From NCBI GenBank assembly GCA_012837525.1, contig DUQZ01000062.1, positions 1-64,000 on the forward strand: DNA of 64,000 nucleotides, read 5' to 3'. Of the stretch, positions 24,902 through 34,767 are shown piece after piece. This DNA is from Clostridiales bacterium (GTDB lineage: Bacteria; Bacillota; Clostridia; Christensenellales; Aristaeellaceae). How positions within the stretch are numbered: position 1 is the stretch's first letter; each line of letters begins with the position of its first letter. A program made the translations under genes and the position numbers. Under the pieces are notes generated by a model. That model ran no database searches. It was not told the DNA's origin and saw nothing but the letters and a program-made list of their open reading frames with translations.

Positions 24902-27174
24902 ACAGATGCCCTCCTTTTGCGCCAAACAGCGTCCAATAAAATCAATTCATCCCACACCCTAACCTCAAGCGGATCGCCAGAGACCAGGGTCATTTGTACG
25001 CCATCCTGCCCCATTTCAAAACGAATCACCCGGCCGCGGTACTCAAACCGGAAGGCGTATGAAGTCCAGCCTTCTGGCAGGAAGGGTGAAAAGGACAAGC
25101 CTGCCTGTGTCCTCATCCCGGCAAAGCCCTGCGCGATCACCAGCCATGAGCCAGACATGCTGGTTACATGCAGGCCGTCTTCCGTGTCGTTGTTGATGTT
25201 GTCCAGATCCAGCCGCGCGGTGCGGTGATACAATTCCACCGCCTTGTCCTCATAGCCCAGCTCCACGGCCAAAATGGCGTGGACACAAGGTGAGAGCGAG
25301 GACTCATGCACGGTCATGGGTTCGTAGAAATCAAAGTTTCGTTTTTTGGTCTCCGCGTCATACAGGTGCCCCAGGAAGTACATCCCCTGCAGTACATCTG
25401 CCTGCTTGATGAAGCAGGAGCGCAGGATGCGGTCCCAGCTCCAATTTTGGTTCAGCGGCCGGTCCTTCTTTTTTAGCGCGGACGCCGGCATCAAATCCTT
25501 ATCCAGGAAGGTGTCGTGCTGCACAAAGATGCCAAGGTCCTCATCCACCGGGTAATACATCCTGCGCGATATATCGCGCATCTGCTTGCGCTCGTTTTCA
25601 TCAATCCCCAACTCTTGCTGCCTGCCCTCTGGCGCGGCATCAAAGGTCTCAAGGAAGAAGTCCAGGCACCAGGCAGCAATGCGGTTGGTGTACCAGTTGT
25701 TGTTGACATTGTTCTCATACTCATTGGGCCCGGTCACGCCATGCATCATAAAACTGTCGGTGCGCTTGTTGTAATGCACCCGCCCTGCCCAAAAGCGCGC
25801 GATGCCCAGCAGCACCTCCAGCCCTTCCTGGTACAGATAGCTGGTATCGCCGGTATACGTGGTGAAGTTGTAAATGGCATGCGCGATGGCGCCGTTTCGG
25901 TGCAGCTCCATAAAGGTGATTTCCCATTCGTTATGGCACTCAATGCCATTGAAGGTGACCATGGGGTACAGGGCACCGGGCAGGCCTTGCTGGGCCGCGT
26001 TGTGATAGGCGCCGGGCAATTGCTGATGGCGGTAATGCAGCAATTGCCTGGCGACTTGCTCCCCCGCTGTTGCCATATAAACCGGGAAGCAGTAAGCCTC
26101 CGTATCCCAATAGGTCGCGCCGCCGTATTTCTCCCCGGTGAAGCCCTTAGGGCCGATGTTGAGCCTGGCGTCATCCCCTGTATAGGTGCACAGCATGTGA
26201 AACAGATTAAAACGAATGCCCTGCTGAGCCGCGTCGTCGCCTTTAATGGTGACGTCCGCGCGCTCCCACTTGTGCGCCCAGGCGGCAATATGGCGCGCTT
26301 TGAGTGCCTCATAGCCAAGGTTTGACGCGTCCTTGGCCTTGTTGGCAGCGATGTTGATGAGCTCCTGCTCATCATAATCCCGGTCTGTCGCCACCGCAAT
26401 GATCTTGTCAAGCGCAGCGCGCTCCCCCGCCTTGACATCCTTTGAAAATACGCGCTGCACAAAGGTTTCCTGGACTGCTTGCTCAACCTGTGCCATGTCC
26501 GCGCGCGCGACAAAAGCGCCTGCGACTGTAAAGCGCGGTGTGCCAAAGGGGTTTTCCTTGGTCTTGCTTAGCAAATAGCCACCTGGCACATTGTCCATCA
26601 ATCCCGCGTCCAGCTGGTCCCAGAAGGTTTCCTCGTAGTTGCTGTCCTCGTTGTGCACGTCCCCATCCAAATAGGCCGCGATGCGGACCGTCGCGTCAAA
26701 GGATGGAATGACCTCATACCGCAGCGCGATGCAGGCGGAATCCGCCATTGACACAAAGCGCTCGGCAATGATGTCCACCTCACCTTTATAGGTTTTCACG
26801 CTCATTTTGCGCAGCAGGATGCCCGTTTGCATGTCCAGCTCACGGTAAAACCGCACGATATCCATCTTGGCCGCGTCTATGCGCATATCATCCACCCACA
26901 CGTCCAGGCCGATCAACTTCATCGCGTTGATGACCTTGCCAAAGTAGTGCGGGTAGCCGTTCTTCCACCAGCCTACGCGGGTTTTATCGGGGAACCACAC
27001 ACCACCGATGTACATGCCCTGGTGGTGATCCCCGCTGTAATGCTCCTCAAAATTGCCGCGCAGGCCCATGGCGCCGTTGCCTTGTGACATCAGGCTTTCC
27101 GCGAAGCGCTGCTCCTCTTTTACAAACTGTGTCTGAATCACCTTCCATGGATGCACTTTGAAAACGGCATTCAT
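24898..27174 (-). CDS. Glycoside hydrolase family 65 disaccharide phosphorylase
   Basis: 758 residues with the GH65 layout: N-terminal beta-sandwich, helical linker, (alpha/alpha)6 barrel and C-terminal beta domain. The general acid is Glu485 in GVTGPNEYENN (maltose phosphorylase has Glu487), and the phosphate site is VHESSLSPCVHA near 600. These inverting enzymes split alpha-glucosides (maltose, trehalose, kojibiose, nigerose) into beta-glucose 1-phosphate and a sugar; which one cannot be told here. ATG 27174 is preferred with AAGGAG 7 bases upstream. No beta-phosphoglucomutase gene is in the window, unlike many GH65 loci. Confidence 0.93.
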   Translation of the reverse strand: MNAVFKVHPWKVIQTQFVKEEQRFAESLMSQGNGAMGLRGNFEEHYSGDHHQGMYIGGVWFPDKTRVGWWKNGYPHYFGKVINAMKLIGLDVWVDDMRIDAAKMDIVRFYRELDMQTGILLRKMSVKTYKGEVDIIAERFVSMADSACIALRYEVIPSFDATVRIAAYLDGDVHNEDSNYEETFWDQLDAGLMDNVPGGYLLSKTKENPFGTPRFTVAGAFVARADMAQVEQAVQETFVQRVFSKDVKAGERAALDKIIAVATDRDYDEQELINIAANKAKDASNLGYEALKARHIAAWAHKWERADVTIKGDDAAQQGIRFNLFHMLCTYTGDDARLNIGPKGFTGEKYGGATYWDTEAYCFPVYMATAGEQVARQLLHYRHQQLPGAYHNAAQQGLPGALYPMVTFNGIECHNEWEITFMELHRNGAIAHAIYNFTTYTGDTSYLYQEGLEVLLGIARFWAGRVHYNKRTDSFMMHGVTGPNEYENNVNNNWYTNRIAAWCLDFFLETFDAAPEGRQQELGIDENERKQMRDISRRMYYPVDEDLGIFVQHDTFLDKDLMPASALKKKDRPLNQNWSWDRILRSCFIKQADVLQGMYFLGHLYDAETKKRNFDFYEPMTVHESSLSPCVHAILAVELGYEDKAVELYHRTARLDLDNINNDTEDGLHVTSMSGSWLVIAQGFAGMRTQAGLSFSPFLPEGWTSYAFRFEYRGRVIRFEMGQDGVQMTLVSGDPLEVRVWDELILLDAVWRKRRASV

Positions 27175-27185
27175 CACGATACTCC

Positions 27186-27962
27186 TTATAACTCACGCCT
27201 GGAAAAGGCAAAAAGGGACGCCGCAACAAGGAAGCCAGACAGACCCAGCGCGATGAGCGCCATGTCCACGCCGCCGCTTCCAAAAGCCAGCCTGACCCCG
27301 TCAAAGAGAGACCAGATGGTAAGGTAGCGCAGGTAACTGGTCCAGCCTGGCAAACGGGACAGCAACAAACACAACAAAAACACGAAGGCAATGACCCGTG
27401 CAGAACGTTTCATCTGCAACTCATCCACCGATATCTGGGCGATGAAGAAACAAATGGCTGTAAACAAGACCACCACCGCGCCAAACCCCAACAGCATGCG
27501 CAGCAAAGCCAGGATATCAGCGCCTTTGAAGAAAATTAGTACCATGGCCATCTGCCCGATAAATACACTGATTAACAATAGGATCACACCCAGCAATTGC
27601 GCCCAGAAATGGGTGAGTAAAATGGCGAACCTGCGGTGGCGGGAGGCGATCAGCATGGCCATGCGCCCGTCATCCATGGGCCGGGACAGCAAGCTTCTTG
27701 TGGCAGCGATGCCATAAAAACTAAAGAACACAGGCAGGATAAACCCGTACAAATAACTGAGTGTGAAGGTGGGCAGGTTGCTCTCCCCAAGGAAACCAAA
27801 AAAGGTGAACAGCTCCGGCATTTCGCCGCGCACATATTGCAGACTGGCAAGCGGCGCGGGCGTGTACAAAAATACCGCGCCCGCGCTTAGGATAAGCGCG
27901 AAGAACATCCATACCAGCAGGCGTTTTACATTGAACTTTAGGAAAAATAAAGAAGCAATCAT
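27186..27962 (-). CDS. ABC-2 type permease
   Basis: 258-residue membrane protein with about six transmembrane segments; the first is at about 14-34 (LLVWMFFALILSAGAVFLY). GFILPVFFSFYGIAATRSLLSRPMDDGRM is the region where ABC-2 permeases couple to the ATPase. It overlaps the ATPase gene by 4 bp (ATGA) and precedes GH65 by 11 bp. It should pair with the unusual ATPase upstream. The substrate is unknown. Confidence 0.85.
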   Translation of the reverse strand: MIASLFFLKFNVKRLLVWMFFALILSAGAVFLYTPAPLASLQYVRGEMPELFTFFGFLGESNLPTFTLSYLYGFILPVFFSFYGIAATRSLLSRPMDDGRMAMLIASRHRRFAILLTHFWAQLLGVILLLISVFIGQMAMVLIFFKGADILALLRMLLGFGAVVVLFTAICFFIAQISVDELQMKRSARVIAFVFLLCLLLSRLPGWTSYLRYLTIWSLFDGVRLAFGSGGVDMALIALGLSGFLVAASLFAFSRREL

Positions 27963-28837
27963 ATCAGCTCATCCCCATAAAAGCGCAGGAAGCCCTCCTC
28001 CGCGTCCTCGCGCCCGCCGATTAAATCGACCACCTCATAGCGCGCCAGGGTGCGCAGCAGGGGCTGCGGGCTGGCGGGGATGGCAACCAGGGCGCGGGCG
28101 CCGATCAGCTCCACGCCGCTTTCCCACTCACTGGCAAAGGCTGCCGCCTCTGTCGGTGACTGGAAGGTGATGTGGTACACTTTCTGGCGCGTTAAGCTTA
28201 AGGATTCCACAGGCTGGGTGACCACCAAACGGCCCCGCCTGATGATGGCGACGTGGGTGCAGGTGCGGCGAACCTCCTCCAACACGTGGGAGGTCATCAA
28301 GATGGCGGCATCCCGGGCGCGGATTTCAGCCAGCACGTCAATCAGCGCATTTTTTGCCATGACAGACAAGCCGTTCATAGGTTCATCCAGCAAAAAGACA
28401 TCCGCATCCATGGACAGTGCTGTCAAAAGCCCCAGCTTTTTGCGGTCCTCAATGGTCATTTTGTGGCATTGGCCGGTGAGGGCGACATCCATCTTCTCAC
28501 TCAAATCGCGCGCTTTTTGCGGGTTGAACAAGCCATGATACTGCGCGAAAAATTTGAGGTATTCTTCCCCCGTCAGCCCTGGCTCCAGCGCTGGCGCGGC
28601 CGGCGCGTACACTGCCTTTTTGAAAATCTGATGCCGCCTGGACCAGCACTCCAGCCCAAAGATGCTGGCCCTGCCCTCATGCGCCGCCAGTTGCCCGGAC
28701 AGCACACGCAGCAAAACGGACTTGCCAGCGCCAGCCGGGCCAAGCAGCCCAAGGGCTTCGCCGCCCTTTACGTGGATATTGACATCAAAGACACCGTCCC
28801 CATCAAACTCGCGGGTGACGTTTTCACATCGGATCAA
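27959..28837 (-). CDS. ABC transporter ATPase with degenerate signature
   Basis: 292 residues from TTG 28837. Walker A GPAGAGKS (33-40) and Walker B DVFLLDEPMNG are intact, so ATP binding is expected. The signature position reads MTIEDRKK instead of LSGGQ, and the D-loop position reads NGLSV instead of SGLD. TTG is preferred because AAGGAG precedes it by 6 bases; ATG 28882 has no proper ribosome site. The start lies 14 bp within the AI-2E gene end. The C-terminal 80 residues resemble the regulatory tail of ABC-2 ATPases. Likely works with the next permease. Confidence 0.85.
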   Translation of the reverse strand: MIRCENVTREFDGDGVFDVNIHVKGGEALGLLGPAGAGKSVLLRVLSGQLAAHEGRASIFGLECWSRRHQIFKKAVYAPAAPALEPGLTGEEYLKFFAQYHGLFNPQKARDLSEKMDVALTGQCHKMTIEDRKKLGLLTALSMDADVFLLDEPMNGLSVMAKNALIDVLAEIRARDAAILMTSHVLEEVRRTCTHVAIIRRGRLVVTQPVESLSLTRQKVYHITFQSPTEAAAFASEWESGVELIGARALVAIPASPQPLLRTLARYEVVDLIGGREDAEEGFLRFYGDELI

Positions 28838-29960
28838 TCGGAACTCCTTTTTCTGCCTTTTGCTGTTCTTTCTTTTCGACATACTCCGCCGTCAAGTGGA
28901 AAAGAACCGCTGTCAAGGGGATGAAGAGCAGCATGCCGGGGATGCCCAGGATGCCGCCGCCAACCGTCACCGCCACCAGCACCCAGATGGAAGGAATATC
29001 GATCGCCGTTGACATGATGCGCGGATAGATGACAGAGCCAGCGATCTGCTGCACGATGAAGAAGGCCAGCAAAAACCACAGGGTCTGGCCGGGATCCTCC
29101 GTCAGCACCAGCAGCATGCCCAGAATGCCCGAAATAAAGGGGCCAAACACGGGGATAAAGGCCGCTACAAAGGTAATCAGGCCAATTAAGACGGGGTACG
29201 GGAAAGCGAAGAGCATCAGCACAAGGCCTGTCATAATGGAGGAGATAAACGCCTGCAGCAATTGGCCTGACAGGAAATTGGAGTAGGCTTTGGTCAGCAT
29301 GTTCAGTATGCGCAGCACCTGTGTACTGATATTTGCCGGGAATACCGCGTTGATGAGGCGGGTTACCTGCTCCTTCACCTGCTCTTTGCTAAACAGCAGA
29401 TAAATCGCGAACACCAGCCCTACCACCAGGTTAAGCAAATGCTGCGCTGCGGAAATGACCATCCCGGATGAGTAGCTCAGCCCGCCGATTAAGAACTGGT
29501 AGGCCTGTTGGAAGATGCTGCGCACCTCCCGCTCATCCGTCTCGATCAAGCCCAGGGATTCGCGGATGTTGGTGTTGCGCTCCACAAGCCAGACCTCCAG
29601 CTCCTTGAGCAGACCGGGAATGCCGCTGATTAAGCGGTTGACCGCCGCGACAATCTCTGGAATGATGACCACCATCAACAGGGAGATGATGACGGAGACA
29701 ATCAAGACTGACAAGGTGAGCGTAATCGCGCGGCGCATCTTCCTGAGGGATTCGCTGCGGTCCATCAACACAAAAGCCTGATCCAATTTGCGCATGGGCA
29801 GGTTGATGATCAGCGCCATGAAGAGGCCGATGATGAAGGGTGAAATAATCGCGATGAACGCCTGCACCAGCGTGATGATCGCGTCCAGCCGGTACAAGCC
29901 AAATGCAAACAGCATCAGGCCAATGACAAGGGGAAGCCAGCGGTGTTTGTTTTGCAGCAT
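28824..29960 (-). CDS. AI-2E family transporter (PF01594)
   Basis: 378-residue membrane protein with about eight transmembrane helices. Segments near LPLVIGLMLFAFGLYRLD, FLIGGLSYSSGMVISAAQHL and the LVAVTVGGGILGIPGMLLFI region near the C-terminus are typical of the family. Members range from the E. coli TqsA protein to sporulation and sodium/proton antiporter types, so the family name does not mean AI-2 export. ATG 29960 is chosen with AGGGGGAG upstream; the TTG 21 bases earlier covers that site. It heads the operon that leads to GH65. Confidence 0.88.
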   Translation of the reverse strand: MLQNKHRWLPLVIGLMLFAFGLYRLDAIITLVQAFIAIISPFIIGLFMALIINLPMRKLDQAFVLMDRSESLRKMRRAITLTLSVLIVSVIISLLMVVIIPEIVAAVNRLISGIPGLLKELEVWLVERNTNIRESLGLIETDEREVRSIFQQAYQFLIGGLSYSSGMVISAAQHLLNLVVGLVFAIYLLFSKEQVKEQVTRLINAVFPANISTQVLRILNMLTKAYSNFLSGQLLQAFISSIMTGLVLMLFAFPYPVLIGLITFVAAFIPVFGPFISGILGMLLVLTEDPGQTLWFLLAFFIVQQIAGSVIYPRIMSTAIDIPSIWVLVAVTVGGGILGIPGMLLFIPLTAVLFHLTAEYVEKKEQQKAEKGVPIDPM

Positions 29961-29996
29961 GTTGCGAGCTCCCCCTTTCAAATTGATGTAGTTTGA

Positions 29997-30025
29997 AGTA
30001 TATCAGCAGGGTTTGATGAACACAA
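29997..30025 (-). promoter_or_regulatory. Promoter of the AI-2E/GH65 operon
   Basis: Minus strand TTGTGT (30025-30020) and TATACT (30002-29997) with 17-bp spacing and a TGA extended -10. Located 37 bp before ATG 29960. Confidence 0.7.
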
Positions 30026-30138
30026 GCGGTTTGCCGGTCTCTGTTTAAACTGGCTGAATGCAACTTAATTCTACCTTGTTTTTAACCATGCCAGCCATCT
30101 TGTCAACGCGGGAACGCGCTGAAAATCCAATGGGGTTG

Positions 30139-30186
30139 GTCCTGTCCAAGAATCACATAAAAATTTGTCAAACCGCTTGACAGGAC
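30139..30186 (+). repeat. Inverted repeat around the clpB -35
   Basis: GTCCTGTC-C-AAG (30139-30150) and CTTGACAGGAC (30176-30186) are complementary except for one extra C. The second arm contains the clpB -35 TTGACA. Inside it, TGTCAA-N5-TTGACA (30166-30182) is a smaller inverted repeat. Confidence 0.6.
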
Positions 30187-30204
30187 ATGGGGTTGGTGTA
30201 TAAT
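30177..30204 (+). promoter_or_regulatory. clpB promoter
   Basis: Consensus TTGACA (30177-30182) and TATAAT (30199-30204) with 16-bp spacing, so housekeeping sigma rather than a heat-shock sigma. The start of transcription would be near 30211, at the edge of the operator at 30213-30237. Confidence 0.85.
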
Positions 30205-30212
30205 TGAATCAA

Positions 30213-30237
30213 GGTCAAAGATGGTCAGTCTTTGACC
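30213..30237 (+). promoter_or_regulatory. CtsR-like operator / perfect inverted repeat at clpB
   Basis: GGTCAAA-GAT-GGTCAGT (30213-30229) matches the CtsR direct-repeat box (RGTCAAA-NAN-RGTCAAA) except for its last two bases. The same stretch is also a perfect inverted repeat, GGTCAAAGA and TCTTTGACC with 7 bases between. It covers the predicted transcription start of clpB, the right place for a repressor. Confidence 0.65.
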
Positions 30238-30259
30238 CGCAACATGGAGGTGAATTGGT

Positions 30260-32881
<2,622 letters not shown>

Positions 32882-32901
32882 AACGAACAAACCAAGAAAC
32901 G

Positions 32902-32929
32902 AACCAGCAGGCGAACATGCCCGCTGGTT
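32902..32929. terminator. Terminator between clpB and lrgB
   Basis: AACCAGCAGGC (32902-32912) and GCCCGCTGGTT (32919-32929) form an 11-bp stem with one mismatch and a 6-base loop, followed by TTATTATAT on the plus strand. It lies 20 bp after the clpB stop and touches the end of convergent lrgB. Confidence 0.8.
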
Positions 32930-32932
32930 TTA

Positions 32933-33634
32933 TTATATGCCAAAGAGTGAGACGAGCAGCGGCATGAATATAGTGGTCAGCACGCCCGCGACGCCGATGG
33001 CCAGTGAGCTCATCGCGCCTTCTTCCTCCCCCATCTCAAGCGCTCTGCGGGTACCCAATGCGTGCGCGGAGGTGCCCAGGCCGATGCCCTTGGCGACAGG
33101 GCTGGTAATTTTTAACAATTGATAGGCTTTGATCGCGACCATATACCCAAAGATGCCTGCGATGTTGACAAAGGTGACCGTCATGGAAGCGTCCCCGCCC
33201 TGCAGCTGTGACAGGTTCATCGAGATGGCGCTGGTCGCCCCCTTAGGCGCCATGGAGACGATGACCTCCCGGCTCAAGCCAAACAGCTGGCTGAGCAGAA
33301 TGCCGCTTGAGATGGATACAATCACCCCGATGCTGATGCCAGCCAGGATAGGAACGGCGTTGGCTTTTGATTTATCAAACTGCTTGTACAAGGGAACAGC
33401 CAGCGCGACGATGGTGGGCCCCAAAAAGAATGAGAGGATGGATGCCCCGGCGCGGTAGTGCTCATACGGGATGCCTGTCAGCATCAAAAACGCGATGATG
33501 CTGACCATGGAAAACAGCATGGGATTGAGCAGGGAGGATTTCGCGCGCCTGAAAATATACTGGTAAAACAGCATGACCGCGATGGTAAGCGTGAACCCAA
33601 AAAGCGGGCTTGTAGTAATCAGCTCCAACTTCAT
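32933..33634 (-). CDS. lrgB: LrgB family protein
   Basis: 233 residues, six or more transmembrane segments, COG1346. LrgB partners LrgA; the pair was first described as antiholin-like and in Bacillus (PftAB) and streptococci transports pyruvate. Family-typical runs are LSFFLGPTIVALAVPLYKQ and GTSAHALGTRRALEMGEEEG (near 190-209). It starts 4 bp inside lrgA. Here the pair is downstream of an esterase and an ATP-grasp gene, unlike the usual lytSR-linked arrangement. Confidence 0.93.
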   Translation of the reverse strand: MKLELITTSPLFGFTLTIAVMLFYQYIFRRAKSSLLNPMLFSMVSIIAFLMLTGIPYEHYRAGASILSFFLGPTIVALAVPLYKQFDKSKANAVPILAGISIGVIVSISSGILLSQLFGLSREVIVSMAPKGATSAISMNLSQLQGGDASMTVTFVNIAGIFGYMVAIKAYQLLKITSPVAKGIGLGTSAHALGTRRALEMGEEEGAMSSLAIGVAGVLTTIFMPLLVSLFGI

Positions 33635-34005
33635 GGGTGTTTGCCCTCCCCCGCCCTCTTTTTAAATCTGCTTGAAAGGAACTGGGCCACCAGGGACGAG
33701 GAGGCCATGGTCAACATGGTGGACAGTACCGCGATGACCAGCACCTGGTTCACAATGCCTTCAAACTTGTGAAAGCTGTTCATCAGGTTGACGCCATCGG
33801 GTAGAATAAACAGCAGCATAAACGCGATCAGCAGGCTGGCCGCCGGCTCCACAGTTTCCAGCTTGACGCGCTTTGTTAGCAGCAAAACCAGCAGGATTAA
33901 CATGCCCAGCACAGACCCCGGCACCGGCAGCCCGCTTAACATAATTAAGATATTGCCGGCAAAATTGCACAGCAGGATGATTAGAAAGCCTTTTAAACGC
34001 TCCAC
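33631..34005 (-). CDS. lrgA: LrgA/CidA family holin-like protein
   Basis: 124 residues with four transmembrane segments, the usual CidA/LrgA size. Motifs PVPGSVLGMLILLVLLLT and FILPDGVNLMNSF are characteristic. The start is GTG 34005 because AAGGA lies 6 bases upstream; a TTG 18 bases earlier has no ribosome site. It overlaps lrgB by 4 bp and lies 21 bp after the esterase gene in the same operon. It should form a membrane complex with LrgB. Confidence 0.9.
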   Translation of the reverse strand: MERLKGFLIILLCNFAGNILIMLSGLPVPGSVLGMLILLVLLLTKRVKLETVEPAASLLIAFMLLFILPDGVNLMNSFHKFEGIVNQVLVIAVLSTMLTMASSSLVAQFLSSRFKKRAGEGKHP

Positions 34006-34026
34006 TTGTTGTCCTTTCGACAAAAA

Positions 34027-34767
34027 CTAATTAAACAGCACGCTCAGAAAATAGGCCAGCTGCCTGCGCCACCAGTCCCAATCGTGGTTGACATCATACC
34101 CCCAGATATCCACCCAGGCATTAATACCCTTCTCCGCCATCGCGGTTTCAAGCAGGCGCAGGGAGCGCTGCATCTCGTCCTCCCAGGCGCCCTGGCCGCA
34201 GCACAGGATGATCTTGCTGTCATTGTACTTCTTGATGAAGGGGTGGCCATGTGGCATGCCCTGGATGCTGTGCAGCGGGGAATTAAGGTAGACCAGCTCA
34301 TCCATATAGCCATACAGCAGCCAGCGTGCGTCATAGGCGCCGGAAAGGGAAATGACCGTTCCAAACAGATCCGGGAAGCGCAGGAGGGTGTTGGCCGCGT
34401 GAAAGGCGCCCAGGCTGCAGCCGGTGGTGGCCAGCCTTCCCTGATAGCCGCTGTCCCGGTAGATAAACGGCACAAACTCCTGGGTGATGTGCTTCATCCA
34501 TGCTTCCTGGCGCTCCATTCGCGCATGGGGCGGGCGATTGTAGTCCGACCAGGTTTGCTCATCCAGGCTGTCGATGCAGTACAGGCGCAGTTTGCCCGCG
34601 TCCATCAACGGCTGAAAGACGTCCACCATGCCAAAGCCGGCATAATCGTTGCATTTGCCGTTTTGGGAGGGGAACACCAAAAAGGGCAAGCCGGCATTCC
34701 CATACATCATCACGCCCAATTCCTGCCCCAGAATATGGCTGTAAAAGGCAGTGTACCGGCCGCTCAT
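34027..34767 (-). CDS. Esterase family alpha/beta hydrolase (PF00756-like, COG4947)
   Basis: 246 residues. The nucleophile elbow is GCSLGAFHA with Ser118, and the C-terminal HDWDWWRRQL supplies the likely catalytic His. The family includes esterase D and mycolyltransferases. No signal peptide is present, so it is cytoplasmic. It overlaps the ATP-grasp gene by 4 bp and that pairing is known in other Firmicutes; I infer they act in one pathway, with the esterase releasing or transferring an acyl group made by the ATP-grasp enzyme. The substrate is unknown. Confidence 0.85.
   Translation of the reverse strand: MSGRYTAFYSHILGQELGVMMYGNAGLPFLVFPSQNGKCNDYAGFGMVDVFQPLMDAGKLRLYCIDSLDEQTWSDYNRPPHARMERQEAWMKHITQEFVPFIYRDSGYQGRLATTGCSLGAFHAANTLLRFPDLFGTVISLSGAYDARWLLYGYMDELVYLNSPLHSIQGMPHGHPFIKKYNDSKIILCCGQGAWEDEMQRSLRLLETAMAEKGINAWVDIWGYDVNHDWDWWRRQLAYFLSVLFN

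Noticed and set aside
23939-25228. Long open frame (429 codons, plus strand) opposite the isomerase and M55 genes
   Set aside because: It lies antisense to two well-supported genes, matches no family and is a GC-driven shadow.
28824-29960. Quorum-sensing AI-2 exporter
   Set aside because: The AI-2E family name is historic; sequence does not show AI-2 transport, and no luxS is nearby.
30205-30259. CIRCE (HrcA) element at clpB
   Set aside because: The inverted repeat GGTCAAAGA-N7-TCTTTGACC differs from TTAGCACTC-N9-GAGTGCTAA.
29961-30259. Possible small RNA gene in the longest intergenic region
   Set aside because: It is fully used by the two divergent promoters and the clpB operators; no separate promoter plus terminator unit is visible.
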